The notes beneath the pieces were generated by a model, which made no database searches, had not been told where the DNA came from, and worked only from the letters and a program-made list of their open reading frames with translations. The position numbers were made by a program, and so were the translations under genes. A DNA stretch of 64,000 bases, taken from positions 1,116,001 to 1,180,000 of the forward strand of contig NZ_VMSE01000001.1 of assembly GCF_009858335.1 (NCBI RefSeq). The letters run 5' to 3'. Of the stretch, positions 1-8,417 are shown piece by piece (positions within the stretch are counted from its first letter, which is position 1; every line of letters begins with the position of its first letter). The DNA is from Methylovorus glucosotrophus (GTDB lineage: Bacteria > Pseudomonadota > Gammaproteobacteria > Burkholderiales > Methylophilaceae).

Positions 1-6
1 CGAAAA

Positions 7-996
7 ATGGGTAGAAATTCGCAGGTTATTAGTCAGCAGAAGCAAGTTATAAAAGCAATACTTCAACCATTACTACCTAAAAATACTCAATATGCATTGG
101 TTGATTTTCCTGACCATTCTAATGTTGGAGACAGTGCTATTTGGGTAGGAGAGATTGATTTACTGAAAGAAATAACCGGAAACCATCCTTCCTATATAAG
201 TAAAATCGAAAATTTTCGGCTGGATATTTTAAGTAATGCTTTGCCAGAAGGACCTATTCTCATTCACGGAGGTGGAAATTTTGGCGATCTTTGGCGCAAA
301 CATCAGGATTTTCGAGAATACTTGATGATTGCATGTAAAGGGAGAAAGGTAATTCAGCTTCCGCAATCAATTAAGTTTGATAATCCTGAAAGTATTGCCA
401 ATTGTGCAGACTTGATTAAACAGCACGGTGATTTCCACCTATTGGTTCGTGATAAGCCCAGCTTGGATTTTGCAGTTAAAAATTTCTCATGCCATGTTGA
501 ACTCTCACCCGATAGCGCTTTTGGTATTGGTGAATTGGCCAAGCCCTCAAAACCTGAGGCTGACTTATTTATGCTGTTACGCAATGATAGCGAACGTGCG
601 GAATATGACAGAACACCTCTTTTTGCATTGAACGCGCTTGGGGCTGATTGGTTAGATGATCCATCATTTTTCCATCAAAGAAGCAAAGTGATTGCGACTT
701 TGAGCGCACTAAAACAAGGCCGTAAGCCCAATCGATTGGATTATTATCAAGCCTTGGCGCAGGGGCGTTTGATGCGAGGTGTGAAAATGCTTTCACGTGG
801 GAAGCGCGTGGTAACCGATCGCTTGCATGCTCACATTATTTCCACCTTATTGGATATTCCCCATGTGGCTTTAGATAATAATTACGGGAAAGTGTCGGGG
901 TATATTAACGCTTGGACAAATACATACCCACAAGTGAAAATCGCAAGTTCGGCGCAAGATGCGATTGAAAAGCTTGATTCCTTGGCCACGTTCTAA
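7..996 (+). CDS. polysaccharide pyruvyl transferase family protein
   Basis: A 329-residue soluble protein of the polysaccharide pyruvyl transferase family, which transfers pyruvate ketals (or acts in related glycan steps) during exopolysaccharide or surface glycan synthesis. Visible signs are the early motif DHSNVGDSAIW (about residues 36-46), the Gly-rich HGGGNFGDLW (about 87-96) and the late TDRLHAHI (about 271-278), all typical of the family. The ATG at 7 is close to the window edge, so a start further upstream cannot be excluded. The gene is markedly richer in A and T than genes further on, suggesting transfer. It is followed after 25 bases by a glycosyltransferase gene. The sugar substrate is not predictable. 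Confidence 0.85.
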   Translation: MGRNSQVISQQKQVIKAILQPLLPKNTQYALVDFPDHSNVGDSAIWVGEIDLLKEITGNHPSYISKIENFRLDILSNALPEGPILIHGGGNFGDLWRKHQDFREYLMIACKGRKVIQLPQSIKFDNPESIANCADLIKQHGDFHLLVRDKPSLDFAVKNFSCHVELSPDSAFGIGELAKPSKPEADLFMLLRNDSERAEYDRTPLFALNALGADWLDDPSFFHQRSKVIATLSALKQGRKPNRLDYYQALAQGRLMRGVKMLSRGKRVVTDRLHAHIISTLLDIPHVALDNNYGKVSGYINAWTNTYPQVKIASSAQDAIEKLDSLATF

Positions 997-1021
997 TCCA
1001 GTTAATTTAGTAGACACCTCC

Positions 1022-1984
1022 ATGAATACACAACCTTTTATTTCGATGATTATTTGCACGCGAAACCGTGCCAATCAATTGCGCCAGGTGCTGGAATCTG
1101 CAAGCAAGATGATGATTCCGGCAGGCTTGGATTGGGAGTTTCTCGTTGTCGATAACGGTAGTACGGATAACACAGCGGAGGTGGTCACGAGTTTTGCTGG
1201 CCGCTTGCCTATTCGTTGCGTGCGCGAAAACGTGCCTGGGCTTTCAAATGCACGTAATCGCGGAGTGCAGGAGGCACGTGGAAAATATATCTGCTGGACC
1301 GACGACGATGTGATTCTGGATAGCCAATGGCTGGCTGCATATGTGGATTCGTTTAATAAACATCCAGAGGCCGTTATTTTTGGTGGCAGGGTCATTCCGG
1401 TACTTGAGGAGCCAATACCTGTATGGTTCAGGGGCGCCATGGATATTTGGCCTTTGAGCAGTATTACCGCTACACGCGATTTTGGAGATGCCGAAATCCC
1501 ACTGGATTTCAAGCGAGGGATTAACCCTTGGGGGGCTAATTTTGCGGTGAGAACCCAAGAGCAAAAGCAGTATCTTTACAACCCTCAGCTTGGGGTGGCG
1601 CCGACTCACAAGCGTACTGGGGAAGAAGTGGATGTCATGTACAAGATGCTGCAAGCCGGGGCTACAGGCTGGTGGGTGCCAGGCACCAAGGTCTTGCATC
1701 AGATTCCGCTTAAACGTCAGAGTCTTTCTTACATTTATGAGTACTGCTATCAGGCGGGAGAAACGTTCGCGTTTGTACAGGCTAATTATCCTGGTAACAA
1801 CCATTATTACGTGAATGGGACACCACCGGATTGCAGCCTCAGTCGGTTGCGCTTATACCGGCGAGCGTTTTTTAAGGCGATCAAGTATGCGGTTAAGACG
1901 CTGCTGGGCGCCAAGGATCGCTTCTTTTATCTTGGGCAGTTCGCATACTACTGGGGGGCAGCATCCTATAAAACCAAAAACTGA
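1022..1984 (+). CDS. glycosyltransferase family 2 protein
   Basis: A 320-residue GT-A fold family 2 glycosyltransferase, expected to add a sugar from a nucleotide-sugar donor at the cytoplasmic membrane face. The N-terminal nucleotide-binding strand ISMIICTRNR, the VVDNGSTDNT segment and the metal-binding CWTDDDV (about residues 95-101) are all present. The reading frame extends upstream to 959, but that would overlap the pyruvyl transferase gene; the ATG at 1022 begins the family-typical sequence and is chosen. Its Shine-Dalgarno sequence is weak. The gene converges with the acyltransferase gene on the other strand. Donor and acceptor are unknown. Confidence 0.85.
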   Translation: MNTQPFISMIICTRNRANQLRQVLESASKMMIPAGLDWEFLVVDNGSTDNTAEVVTSFAGRLPIRCVRENVPGLSNARNRGVQEARGKYICWTDDDVILDSQWLAAYVDSFNKHPEAVIFGGRVIPVLEEPIPVWFRGAMDIWPLSSITATRDFGDAEIPLDFKRGINPWGANFAVRTQEQKQYLYNPQLGVAPTHKRTGEEVDVMYKMLQAGATGWWVPGTKVLHQIPLKRQSLSYIYEYCYQAGETFAFVQANYPGNNHYYVNGTPPDCSLSRLRLYRRAFFKAIKYAVKTLLGAKDRFFYLGQFAYYWGAASYKTKN

Positions 1985-2013
1985 ACTGTCTTACCCGTTC
2001 AGGATTTCTGCTC

Positions 2014-3054
2014 TCAGGAGATCATGCGCAATGCGGCTTGCTTGCGCATGATTGAGATGGTTAACCATGATAAAAGCAGTGTGATGAAGATGGTCATACA
2101 TATGGCAATCACGCCGCCTGCCCCGTTGGTGCTGAAGTGACTGGGGATCAAATAGCGATTAATAAGGAAAATAAACGCGGGGTGTATCAGGTAAATACCA
2201 AAACTAGCGTCTGATAATGCGCCTATCAGTCTGTTAGCCTTGATCTTATCCATATGTCGGCGGGCAAGTATAAATACGCCAAACGTGATGAAATAAATTA
2301 ATACCCCGTCATTGCGGAGTACCAAATAATCTTTGAATATTCCTAACTGATCGGCTACCCCGTAATTCATGCCTATGCCTATCCCCAGGCTTACCAAAAC
2401 CGTCACCACGATATACACACTCGATAGCTTGATTTGATCGCTATAGCGGTCAATAAGGAAGCCGCCTATAAAGTAAGGGACAAACCATATAAATGTTTTA
2501 AACCATTGAATAGGTTTGTCTTTAATCAGCGCATATACATGATCAAGCTCATTCAGGATCAGAAAGACCAGCACAATCCAGCAGAGTATTTTGACTTCAT
2601 GCTTGGTAACAGGCTCATTCAGAATGATTTTGTTGATATAAGGCGCAAACAGCATCAGGCACGCAAACATCGAGAGATACCACAAGTGCGTTGTAGTATT
2701 GCCTTGGATCAGGATGCCCCCTTTTAAAAACCATACCAGGGTGTACAGATCACCTGTGAAAACATAATTGAAAATCAGAAATGCTACCGACCAAAATATC
2801 CAGGGCGGAAGAATGCGCCAGGCACGTTTTTGGTAAAACTCGGCAACGGGCTGGGATTTTCCCAGCAGTACCGCACCGGAAATCATGACAAATAGGGGAA
2901 CGGCAAATCTGGAGGCGGCGTTGATGATATTCGCCATCCACCATGTGGCAGTGCCAGACAGCTCACTATCACCATAGTATTTTACCGTGACATGCGTACA
3001 GATCACCCCGATGATGGCAAATGCACGAAGGTAATCAAGGTAAATTTTTCTCAT
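2014..3054 (-). CDS. acyltransferase family protein (acyltransferase 3)
   Basis: A 346-residue integral membrane acyltransferase of the acyltransferase-3 family, which commonly O-acetylates surface polysaccharides. The family hallmark near the N-terminus is visible: LDYLRAFAIIGVICTH, with Arg in the first helix and His at its end. About ten hydrophobic segments follow, and a late SFGIYLIHP motif is typical of the family. It is the last gene of a minus-strand run (GT2, GtrA, membrane protein, acyltransferase) with a 17-base gap to the gene upstream, so probably co-transcribed. The acceptor glycan is unknown. Confidence 0.85.
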   Translation of the reverse strand: MRKIYLDYLRAFAIIGVICTHVTVKYYGDSELSGTATWWMANIINAASRFAVPLFVMISGAVLLGKSQPVAEFYQKRAWRILPPWIFWSVAFLIFNYVFTGDLYTLVWFLKGGILIQGNTTTHLWYLSMFACLMLFAPYINKIILNEPVTKHEVKILCWIVLVFLILNELDHVYALIKDKPIQWFKTFIWFVPYFIGGFLIDRYSDQIKLSSVYIVVTVLVSLGIGIGMNYGVADQLGIFKDYLVLRNDGVLIYFITFGVFILARRHMDKIKANRLIGALSDASFGIYLIHPAFIFLINRYLIPSHFSTNGAGGVIAICMTIFITLLLSWLTISIMRKQAALRMIS

Positions 3055-3071
3055 GAAGGGCTCTTAAGAAA

Positions 3072-4601
3072 TTAGCTGCGACTGAAGCCTGCAGCCTCTG
3101 ACGGGTGTCGTAAACTGTACGCATAGAACGCAATTAGCGGAAGTAACCAGATGACTCTCGCCTGATAGCGATCATGCGGAGTAGAGAGTGCCCCGCAGAT
3201 TAATGCATTGATGAGTATGCCACTCAAGATAACTATCGAGAGCCAGAATATGGGCTGTGTGCGTCGCTGGAGGCGTGCATGGTATGCATAGACCAGCAAC
3301 GAGACAATGATACCGGTCAGAATGAGCCACTCAGAGGTGATTAAGGGGAATATATCTTTCCCCGCCTTTGATTCTTGCAGCCTTTTAAAGTCGGCCTCGG
3401 GAATTTTCTCGCTGAAGTCGGTAATCATTAGCTTGGGATAATTAAACTCTTCCAGGCCGACCAGAGTGAGCTGGGAGAGGAAGTTCAGTGCTGTGGAGCG
3501 CAATACTTCGGTCGGGTATTTCTTGAATACGGCGATGGCAAATGCGGAATCCTGATGTGACAGAAGCTCGCGCGATTCTTTGCTGGCGAGGGTGAATATG
3601 CCTATATCAGGATTGAGGCTCCATAGGAAATCATCAGAGGATGCTTTGCCTAGAGCAGCCTGATAATGGCAGATTTCAAAAGCGGTCGTGCTGCAGTAGT
3701 TTTTAGCATATAGCGTCCCTGGCCCGTCGGCGATCAAACGGGCGGAGATAAAGGGGGGGCGTATGGGCGCATTATGCGTAAAGTGCTTAACTGCGGCATT
3801 AAAAAAGACTTCGCCTGCAATCCCAATCAATACAATCACAAAGAGCAGGGCGGTTTTATGCACCAGGCTTTTCTTGTTTGCGGGTGGGACAAATGCAATG
3901 ACCAGAGTTATGACCAGCAAGCCACTCAGTATAAGAATATTGGCGGTGTGAAATAACACAGCGCAAAGAATGATGATGGCCCATAAATAGCGATGCCATT
4001 TATATAGTGGTGAGATGAATAAAATTGCGGCTGCAGCAAGAATCGCCAGGCCCGCAAAGACATCCGGCATGAGCATGCTGTTGAAAAAGGGCAGTGGGCT
4101 GACTGCGACCAATATGGCAAGCAAACCTGATGTCTGGAGATGATTTAATCCCACTGAACGGCTCACAGTGGCGATGGTAAGCACTGTCAGAATAGCGGTA
4201 ATAACAGGGACAAGATTGATGCTTGAGATGGCCGTGATCGTGAAGAGATACATGCCGTAATAGATCGATCTGCCTGCCAGAACGCCTTTCTTGTCGGGCG
4301 AGCTGGAATAGTCCTTGCTGTGTGTATCCGAATGTTCATTCGTTGAGCCTGGCTGGCTTGGCGCAGGGCGTGCTGAATGGCTTGGATGCAGCCATTCCTG
4401 GGCTGTAGGGGATGGTGAAATGAGGGCTACACCACTAGCTGCCCCCTTTATATAGGCGGTGGTATCTTGCAGAAAAAAGGCTTGGCCGTTAAGCCAGGCT
4501 GGCCAGCACAAGGCAAATACCAGCAGCGCATAAGCCAGGATGGGCCATCGGGAGTGTTTCACCGCTTCACTGGATGATCTAGCGCGCAATCCTTCGTTCA
4601 T
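3072..4601 (-). CDS. hypothetical polytopic membrane protein in a glycan cluster
   Basis: I do not recognise a named family for this 509-residue protein. It has an N-terminal membrane segment (about residues 20-40) followed by a long soluble loop that includes a Ser/Pro-rich stretch around residues 60-100. Eight or more hydrophobic segments follow, and a second soluble region lies around residues 280-400. This plan resembles GT-C type glycosyltransferases or lipid-linked sugar handling proteins, and the first loop holds FLQDTTAY, where acidic residues in GT-C enzymes often sit; this is inference. A good ribosome site (AAGGGGG, six bases before ATG) fixes the start. It lies between GtrA and acyltransferase genes on the same strand. 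Confidence 0.6.
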   Translation of the reverse strand: MNEGLRARSSSEAVKHSRWPILAYALLVFALCWPAWLNGQAFFLQDTTAYIKGAASGVALISPSPTAQEWLHPSHSARPAPSQPGSTNEHSDTHSKDYSSSPDKKGVLAGRSIYYGMYLFTITAISSINLVPVITAILTVLTIATVSRSVGLNHLQTSGLLAILVAVSPLPFFNSMLMPDVFAGLAILAAAAILFISPLYKWHRYLWAIIILCAVLFHTANILILSGLLVITLVIAFVPPANKKSLVHKTALLFVIVLIGIAGEVFFNAAVKHFTHNAPIRPPFISARLIADGPGTLYAKNYCSTTAFEICHYQAALGKASSDDFLWSLNPDIGIFTLASKESRELLSHQDSAFAIAVFKKYPTEVLRSTALNFLSQLTLVGLEEFNYPKLMITDFSEKIPEADFKRLQESKAGKDIFPLITSEWLILTGIIVSLLVYAYHARLQRRTQPIFWLSIVILSGILINALICGALSTPHDRYQARVIWLLPLIAFYAYSLRHPSEAAGFSRS

Positions 4602-4625
4602 TTTTTGCCCCCTTGAGTACGATCT

Positions 4626-5048
4626 TCATAATGTAGGTGATTGATTGTTTTTGTTTTTAAATACGTATAGATGGGCAATGGTGAAATTAAGCACCATGCC
4701 AGCGCAACTGCCCAACGCGACTGATATCCACGGGTTGCTTTTGATATAAGGCAGAAAATTAAATGCCAGTACTGAGACCAACGCATTCACCAATGCACCC
4801 GGTAATTGGGATAGTGCAAACTTGATGAATTCCTGAAAGGTGGGCTTTTCTCGGCTGTAGGCGAAGGTAAAGCTACGGTTGATGATCCACGATAAAAAGA
4901 TGGAAGCCGCCACACTCAAGCATCTTGCGATGATGCTGGATGGAATCACATGCAGCAAAAGCCAGAAGGTCACCGCATCAAAGCCTAATACCACGACCCC
5001 AACAAAACCGAACTTTAAAAACTTGATGCTGACTGCGTTGCTGGTCAT
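4626..5048 (-). CDS. GtrA family protein
   Basis: A 140-residue four-helix membrane protein of the GtrA family. Members are thought to flip or help present polyprenyl-phosphate-linked sugars made by a partner GT2 enzyme. The family pattern is visible: KFGFVGVVVLGFD in helix 1, the INRSFTFA motif after helix 2, and two more helices ending in FTIAHLYVFK. The DPM-like glycosyltransferase gene just upstream on the same strand is the classical partner; together they look like a GtrA/GtrB-type pair. The two genes are separated by 126 bases holding an imperfect hairpin. Confidence 0.85.
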   Translation of the reverse strand: MTSNAVSIKFLKFGFVGVVVLGFDAVTFWLLLHVIPSSIIARCLSVAASIFLSWIINRSFTFAYSREKPTFQEFIKFALSQLPGALVNALVSVLAFNFLPYIKSNPWISVALGSCAGMVLNFTIAHLYVFKNKNNQSPTL

Positions 5049-5096
5049 GGTATTAATCCGTCATGGTTGCGGCCGTTTATTTTCAGCGCTTTACCC

Positions 5097-5136
5097 GGTA
5101 TAGCCAGCTTACCCATGAAGTGGAGCTGGCCATACC
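5097..5136. other. imperfect 13-bp hairpin between GT2 and GtrA genes
   Basis: The arm at 5097-5109 (GGTATAGCCAGCT) is complementary to 5124-5136 with one mismatch, around a 14-base loop. It sits between two minus-strand genes of one likely operon and has no following T run, so it may be an RNA-stability or attenuation element rather than a terminator. Function is not shown. Confidence 0.4.
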
Positions 5137-5174
5137 CTGGTGAGGCATCGCTGATGCGCGTGAATCACGGCATG

Positions 5175-6113
5175 TCAGGATGTGTATTTGTTGGTATTGA
5201 TATAGGCGAGCTGCTTGGCTTCTTTTCGCCCTTGTGTCACCGTCGCCAGTATCAGGCCACTCATGATGCTGAGAATAGAGAGCGCCATGATCAAACCAGA
5301 GAGTATGGCTGTCGGGAAACGCTCTACCAAGCCAGTATGCAAGTAATCGATCAGCACGGGGTAAAACAGAGCAAGTGAGGTAAAGAAGAACAAAATGCCG
5401 AGCGAGTAGAAGAAAAGTGAAGGGCGCTCCAGTTTGATCAGCTTGATGATCATCCACAAAATCTTGAAGCCATCTTTGTAGGTGCTGAGTTTGCTGGTTG
5501 AACCCTCTGGCCGGGCGCCATAGTTTGTTTCGACATCCATGCTGCGCATTTTCAGTTCCAGGGTATGGACTGTCAGTTCGGTTTCAATCTCAAAACCAGA
5601 GGCCGTCACAGGAAATGACTTGACGAATCTGCGCGAGAAAACCCGGTATCCGGTGAGCATGTCTTTGGTGGATTGCCCAAAGAGTTTCGCTACCATGGTG
5701 GTCAACATCCAGTTACCGAAGCGATGACCATTTCTGTAGGATTCATCGAGCTCGGAGATCCGCACACCGTTCAGGGTATCCAGGTCCTCATCAATTAGTA
5801 AGCGGACCAGTTGCGGGGCGATAAATGCATCATAGGTATCGTCGCCATCCACCATGATATAGACATCCGCCTCGATGTCGGAAAACATGCGTCTGACGAC
5901 ATTGCCTTTGCCTTGAAGATGTTCTTTTTTGGTAATGGCACCGGCGGCTTGCGCTTTGGCAAAGGTGTCATCTTTTGAATTGTTGTCGTAAACGTAGATG
6001 TTGGCGGAGGGAAGTGCTTTTTTGAAGTCGGTGACGACTTTGGTGATGGTTAAACCTTCGTTGTAGCACGGCACCAGCACGGCTACAGATAATGCTTCAA
6101 ACGCCTTTTCCAA
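5175..6113 (-). CDS. glycosyltransferase family 2, dolichol-phosphate-mannose-synthase-like
   Basis: A 312-residue GT2 enzyme of the polyprenyl-phosphate glycosyltransferase type. It has the N-terminal VAVLVPCYNEG, the NNSKDDT segment, the metal site MVDGDDTYD (about residues 87-95) and two C-terminal membrane helices (about residues 225-245 and 260-285). It should charge undecaprenyl phosphate with a sugar for the neighbouring GtrA protein. The start is a TTG codon at 6113; a strong AGGGGA site six bases upstream supports it and no ATG fits better. It begins the minus-strand run that continues to the acyltransferase. Confidence 0.85.
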   Translation of the reverse strand: MEKAFEALSVAVLVPCYNEGLTITKVVTDFKKALPSANIYVYDNNSKDDTFAKAQAAGAITKKEHLQGKGNVVRRMFSDIEADVYIMVDGDDTYDAFIAPQLVRLLIDEDLDTLNGVRISELDESYRNGHRFGNWMLTTMVAKLFGQSTKDMLTGYRVFSRRFVKSFPVTASGFEIETELTVHTLELKMRSMDVETNYGARPEGSTSKLSTYKDGFKILWMIIKLIKLERPSLFFYSLGILFFFTSLALFYPVLIDYLHTGLVERFPTAILSGLIMALSILSIMSGLILATVTQGRKEAKQLAYINTNKYTS

Positions 6114-6160
6114 AATAATTCCCCTGTTATTTTAAGTCATTCTGAGAGTATCAAGGGGAG

Positions 6161-6190
6161 GCATCAATAGCACGTTTGCACTATTGATGC
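6161..6190. other. perfect 10-bp inverted repeat with 10-base spacer
   Basis: GCATCAATAG at 6161-6170 is repeated in inverted form at 6181-6190. It lies 19 bases beyond the slyD stop on the minus strand and 48 bases before the TTG start of the glycosyltransferase, so it could be a transcription stop of the bcp-slyD unit or an operator for the glycan operon. No T run follows, which argues against a classical terminator. Confidence 0.5.
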
Positions 6191-6208
6191 TGGCCTGAGT
6201 TCGGAGGC

Positions 6209-6688
6209 TTAGTGGTGGTGGCCGCCGGCGCCATGCACGTGGCCGTGCTCGACTTCTTCCTTACCTGCTTCGCGCACGCCGGTGACCGTACACTTGAACA
6301 GCACGCGCTCGCCTGCCCATGGGTGGTTACCATCGACGATGACTTTGCCATTTTCGATGTTGGTGATGGTGTAGAGGATCACTTCGCCGGTTTCGTCTTC
6401 ACCTTCAAACTGCATGCCGACCTTGAGGTCTTTACTGGGGAATGCCGAGGCGGGTTCCATTTGCACCAGTTCTTCGTCATAGTCGCCAAAGGCATCGGAG
6501 GGCTCGAGGGTGATCTCGACGGTATCGCCCACGGATTTTCCGTGCAGCTCTTCTTCAACACGCGGGAAGATGTTGTCATAACCGCCATGCAAATAGCTCA
6601 CGGGGTCGGTGCTGGACTCCAGGATTTCGCCTTCGCTGTTGCGAAGTTCGTAGGTCATGGAGACAACAGTGTTCATGGTAATTTGCAT
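6209..6688 (-). CDS. slyD: FKBP-type peptidyl-prolyl isomerase, SlyD-like
   Basis: A 159-residue cytoplasmic prolyl isomerase and chaperone of the SlyD type. The split FKBP domain is interrupted by the insert-in-flap chaperone domain: YLHGGYDNIFPRVEEEL before it, DAFGDYDEELVQ and the NHPWAGERVLF segment after it. The tail ends in a His-rich stretch (HGHVHGAGGHHH), which in SlyD binds nickel or other metals. It is shorter than E. coli SlyD because the Cys/His metal tail is brief and contains no Cys. It starts 10 bases after the peroxiredoxin gene, so both form one minus-strand unit. Confidence 0.9.
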   Translation of the reverse strand: MQITMNTVVSMTYELRNSEGEILESSTDPVSYLHGGYDNIFPRVEEELHGKSVGDTVEITLEPSDAFGDYDEELVQMEPASAFPSKDLKVGMQFEGEDETGEVILYTITNIENGKVIVDGNHPWAGERVLFKCTVTGVREAGKEEVEHGHVHGAGGHHH

Positions 6689-6698
6689 AGCGGTTCTT

Positions 6699-7163
6699 TC
6701 AGTCCAAAGTTTTGATAATGTTCAGTATTTCCAGTGCATGGCCTTTGGCCGTGACACCATATTGCATGTGACGCAGTACACCTTTGGCATCAATAATGAA
6801 GGTAGAACGTACTATCCCCATTTTTTTGATGCCGTCTTTCTCTTTTTCTTGCCATACCTTGTATTTTTCGCAGACTTTACGGTCTTCATCAGCGAGTAGC
6901 GTGATGGCGAGTCCGTGTTTGTCGCGGAATGTGGCGTGGCTGAGACAGTCGTCTTTGCTGACACCGACAATCAAGGTGTTATAGCGGGCAAAATCCTCTT
7001 CGTGGTCGCTGAATTCGATGGCTTCCACGGTGCAGCCCGGCGTATCATCCTTGGGATAGAAATAAAGGACGATATTTTTGCCACGGACACCGGAGAGCTT
7101 GAAAAGCTCCATGTCTGCGTCAAAGAGGGAAAAATCAGGAGCCGGTGCACCAAGCTGCAACAT
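6699..7163 (-). CDS. bcp: peroxiredoxin of the Bcp/PrxQ type (thiol peroxidase)
   Basis: A 154-residue thioredoxin-dependent peroxidase that reduces hydrogen peroxide and organic peroxides in the cytoplasm. The peroxidatic Cys44 lies in KDDTPGCTVEA. The resolving Cys found five residues later in E. coli Bcp is replaced here by Ile49, so the enzyme either works as a 1-Cys type or uses another Cys such as Cys73. The frame stays open to a TTG at 7193, but the ATG at 7163 starts the family-typical LQLGAPAPDF and has an AAGG site five bases upstream, so it is chosen. It is co-transcribed with slyD. Confidence 0.9.
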   Translation of the reverse strand: MLQLGAPAPDFSLFDADMELFKLSGVRGKNIVLYFYPKDDTPGCTVEAIEFSDHEEDFARYNTLIVGVSKDDCLSHATFRDKHGLAITLLADEDRKVCEKYKVWQEKEKDGIKKMGIVRSTFIIDAKGVLRHMQYGVTAKGHALEILNIIKTLD

Positions 7164-7242
7164 CTTGACCTTGCAGTAAATGAGTGTGATCAAATTCTAA
7201 CCTATTTTTTATTGGCAAGTCGCTACACAGTAGGATGATTGG

Positions 7243-8394
7243 ATGAAAAAAACAGATAAAACGCCCCAGACAGGCGAGCAGCCACTGGCCTTGCTGGGCG
7301 GCATTTCAGCAGAAACATTCCTCGCGGAGTATTGGCAAAAAAAACCATTGCTGATTCGCGGCGCCATCCCCGATTTTGCGGGCTTGCTAAGCCCGGATGA
7401 ACTGGCGGGTCTGGCTTGCGAGGAGGATGCCCAGGCGCGCCTGGTGAGCCAGGTGAAGGGGCAATGGCGTTTGCGTCAGGGCCCTTTTGCGGAGGAGGTG
7501 TTTGCCAAGCTGCCGCAAAAAAACTGGACGTTGCTGGTGCAGGGCGTCAATCATCATTTGCCATCGGCCATGGCGTTGCTGCAGCAATTTTCTTTTATTC
7601 CCCATGCCCGGCTGGATGACTTGATGGTGAGCTATGCGCCTAGCGGCGGTGGTGTGGGACCGCATTTTGATTCGTATGATGTTTTTTTGCTGCAGGGCCA
7701 GGGTAGTCGTCTCTGGCGCATCAGTGAGCAGCGGGATCTGGCTATTGTCGAAGGCGCACCACTGCGCATATTGCAGCGCTTTGATACGGCGCAAGAGTGG
7801 GTGCTGGAAGCCGGCGACATGCTGTATTTGCCACCTCATCTGGCGCATTGGGGTATTGCCGTTGGCGATTGCATGACCTATTCCATCGGCTTCCGTGCCC
7901 CCTCTGCACAGGAGCTGGGCAGTGAGTTCCTGGCGTATTTGCAGGAGCGTTGTGCGTTGGAGGGCATGTACGCAGACCCCGACCTCAGCCTGCAAGCCCA
8001 TCCTGCAGAAATCAGCGTTGGCATGCTGAATCGGGTAGCCAATATGCTGGAGCCACTGCGCTGGCAACCGGAAGACATTGCGCATTTTCTGGGGTGTTAT
8101 CTGTCGGAGCCCAAGCCGCATGTGGTGTTTGATGTGCCGCCCACCATGCGTCCTGCTACATTCGCCAAAAAACTGCAAACACACGCACTGGCGCTTGATC
8201 TCAAAACGCAGATGCTGTTCTTTCGCGATGCTTTGTTTATCAATGGCGAAAAGGTGGATATGCATGAGCCAGCGCGCCCGCTCCTGATTTCACTGGCAGA
8301 TCGACGCCAGATTGAACCACAGGAGATCAAAGACACCGATCTGCTCTCGCTGTTACATGATTGGTACCAGGCGGGTTACGTCGAGTTTGTATAG
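7243..8394 (+). CDS. roxA: cupin / JmjC-type ribosomal oxygenase, RoxA (YcfD)-like
   Basis: A 383-residue 2-oxoglutarate and Fe(II)-dependent oxygenase resembling RoxA/YcfD, which hydroxylates an arginine of ribosomal protein L16. The iron ligands are visible as His141 and Asp143 in VGPHFDSYD and His202 in LPPHLAHWG. The N-terminal segment WQKKPLLIRGAIP is typical of the family, and a winged-helix-like C-terminal region follows. Its length matches E. coli YcfD. It is the first gene of a plus-strand run (DUF7931 protein, secretin-like protein) and diverges from bcp. The L16 target is inferred from the family. Confidence 0.85.
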   Translation: MKKTDKTPQTGEQPLALLGGISAETFLAEYWQKKPLLIRGAIPDFAGLLSPDELAGLACEEDAQARLVSQVKGQWRLRQGPFAEEVFAKLPQKNWTLLVQGVNHHLPSAMALLQQFSFIPHARLDDLMVSYAPSGGGVGPHFDSYDVFLLQGQGSRLWRISEQRDLAIVEGAPLRILQRFDTAQEWVLEAGDMLYLPPHLAHWGIAVGDCMTYSIGFRAPSAQELGSEFLAYLQERCALEGMYADPDLSLQAHPAEISVGMLNRVANMLEPLRWQPEDIAHFLGCYLSEPKPHVVFDVPPTMRPATFAKKLQTHALALDLKTQMLFFRDALFINGEKVDMHEPARPLLISLADRRQIEPQEIKDTDLLSLLHDWYQAGYVEFV

Positions 8395-8417
8395 CGCACT
8401 TCACAGGGAAGGATGCC

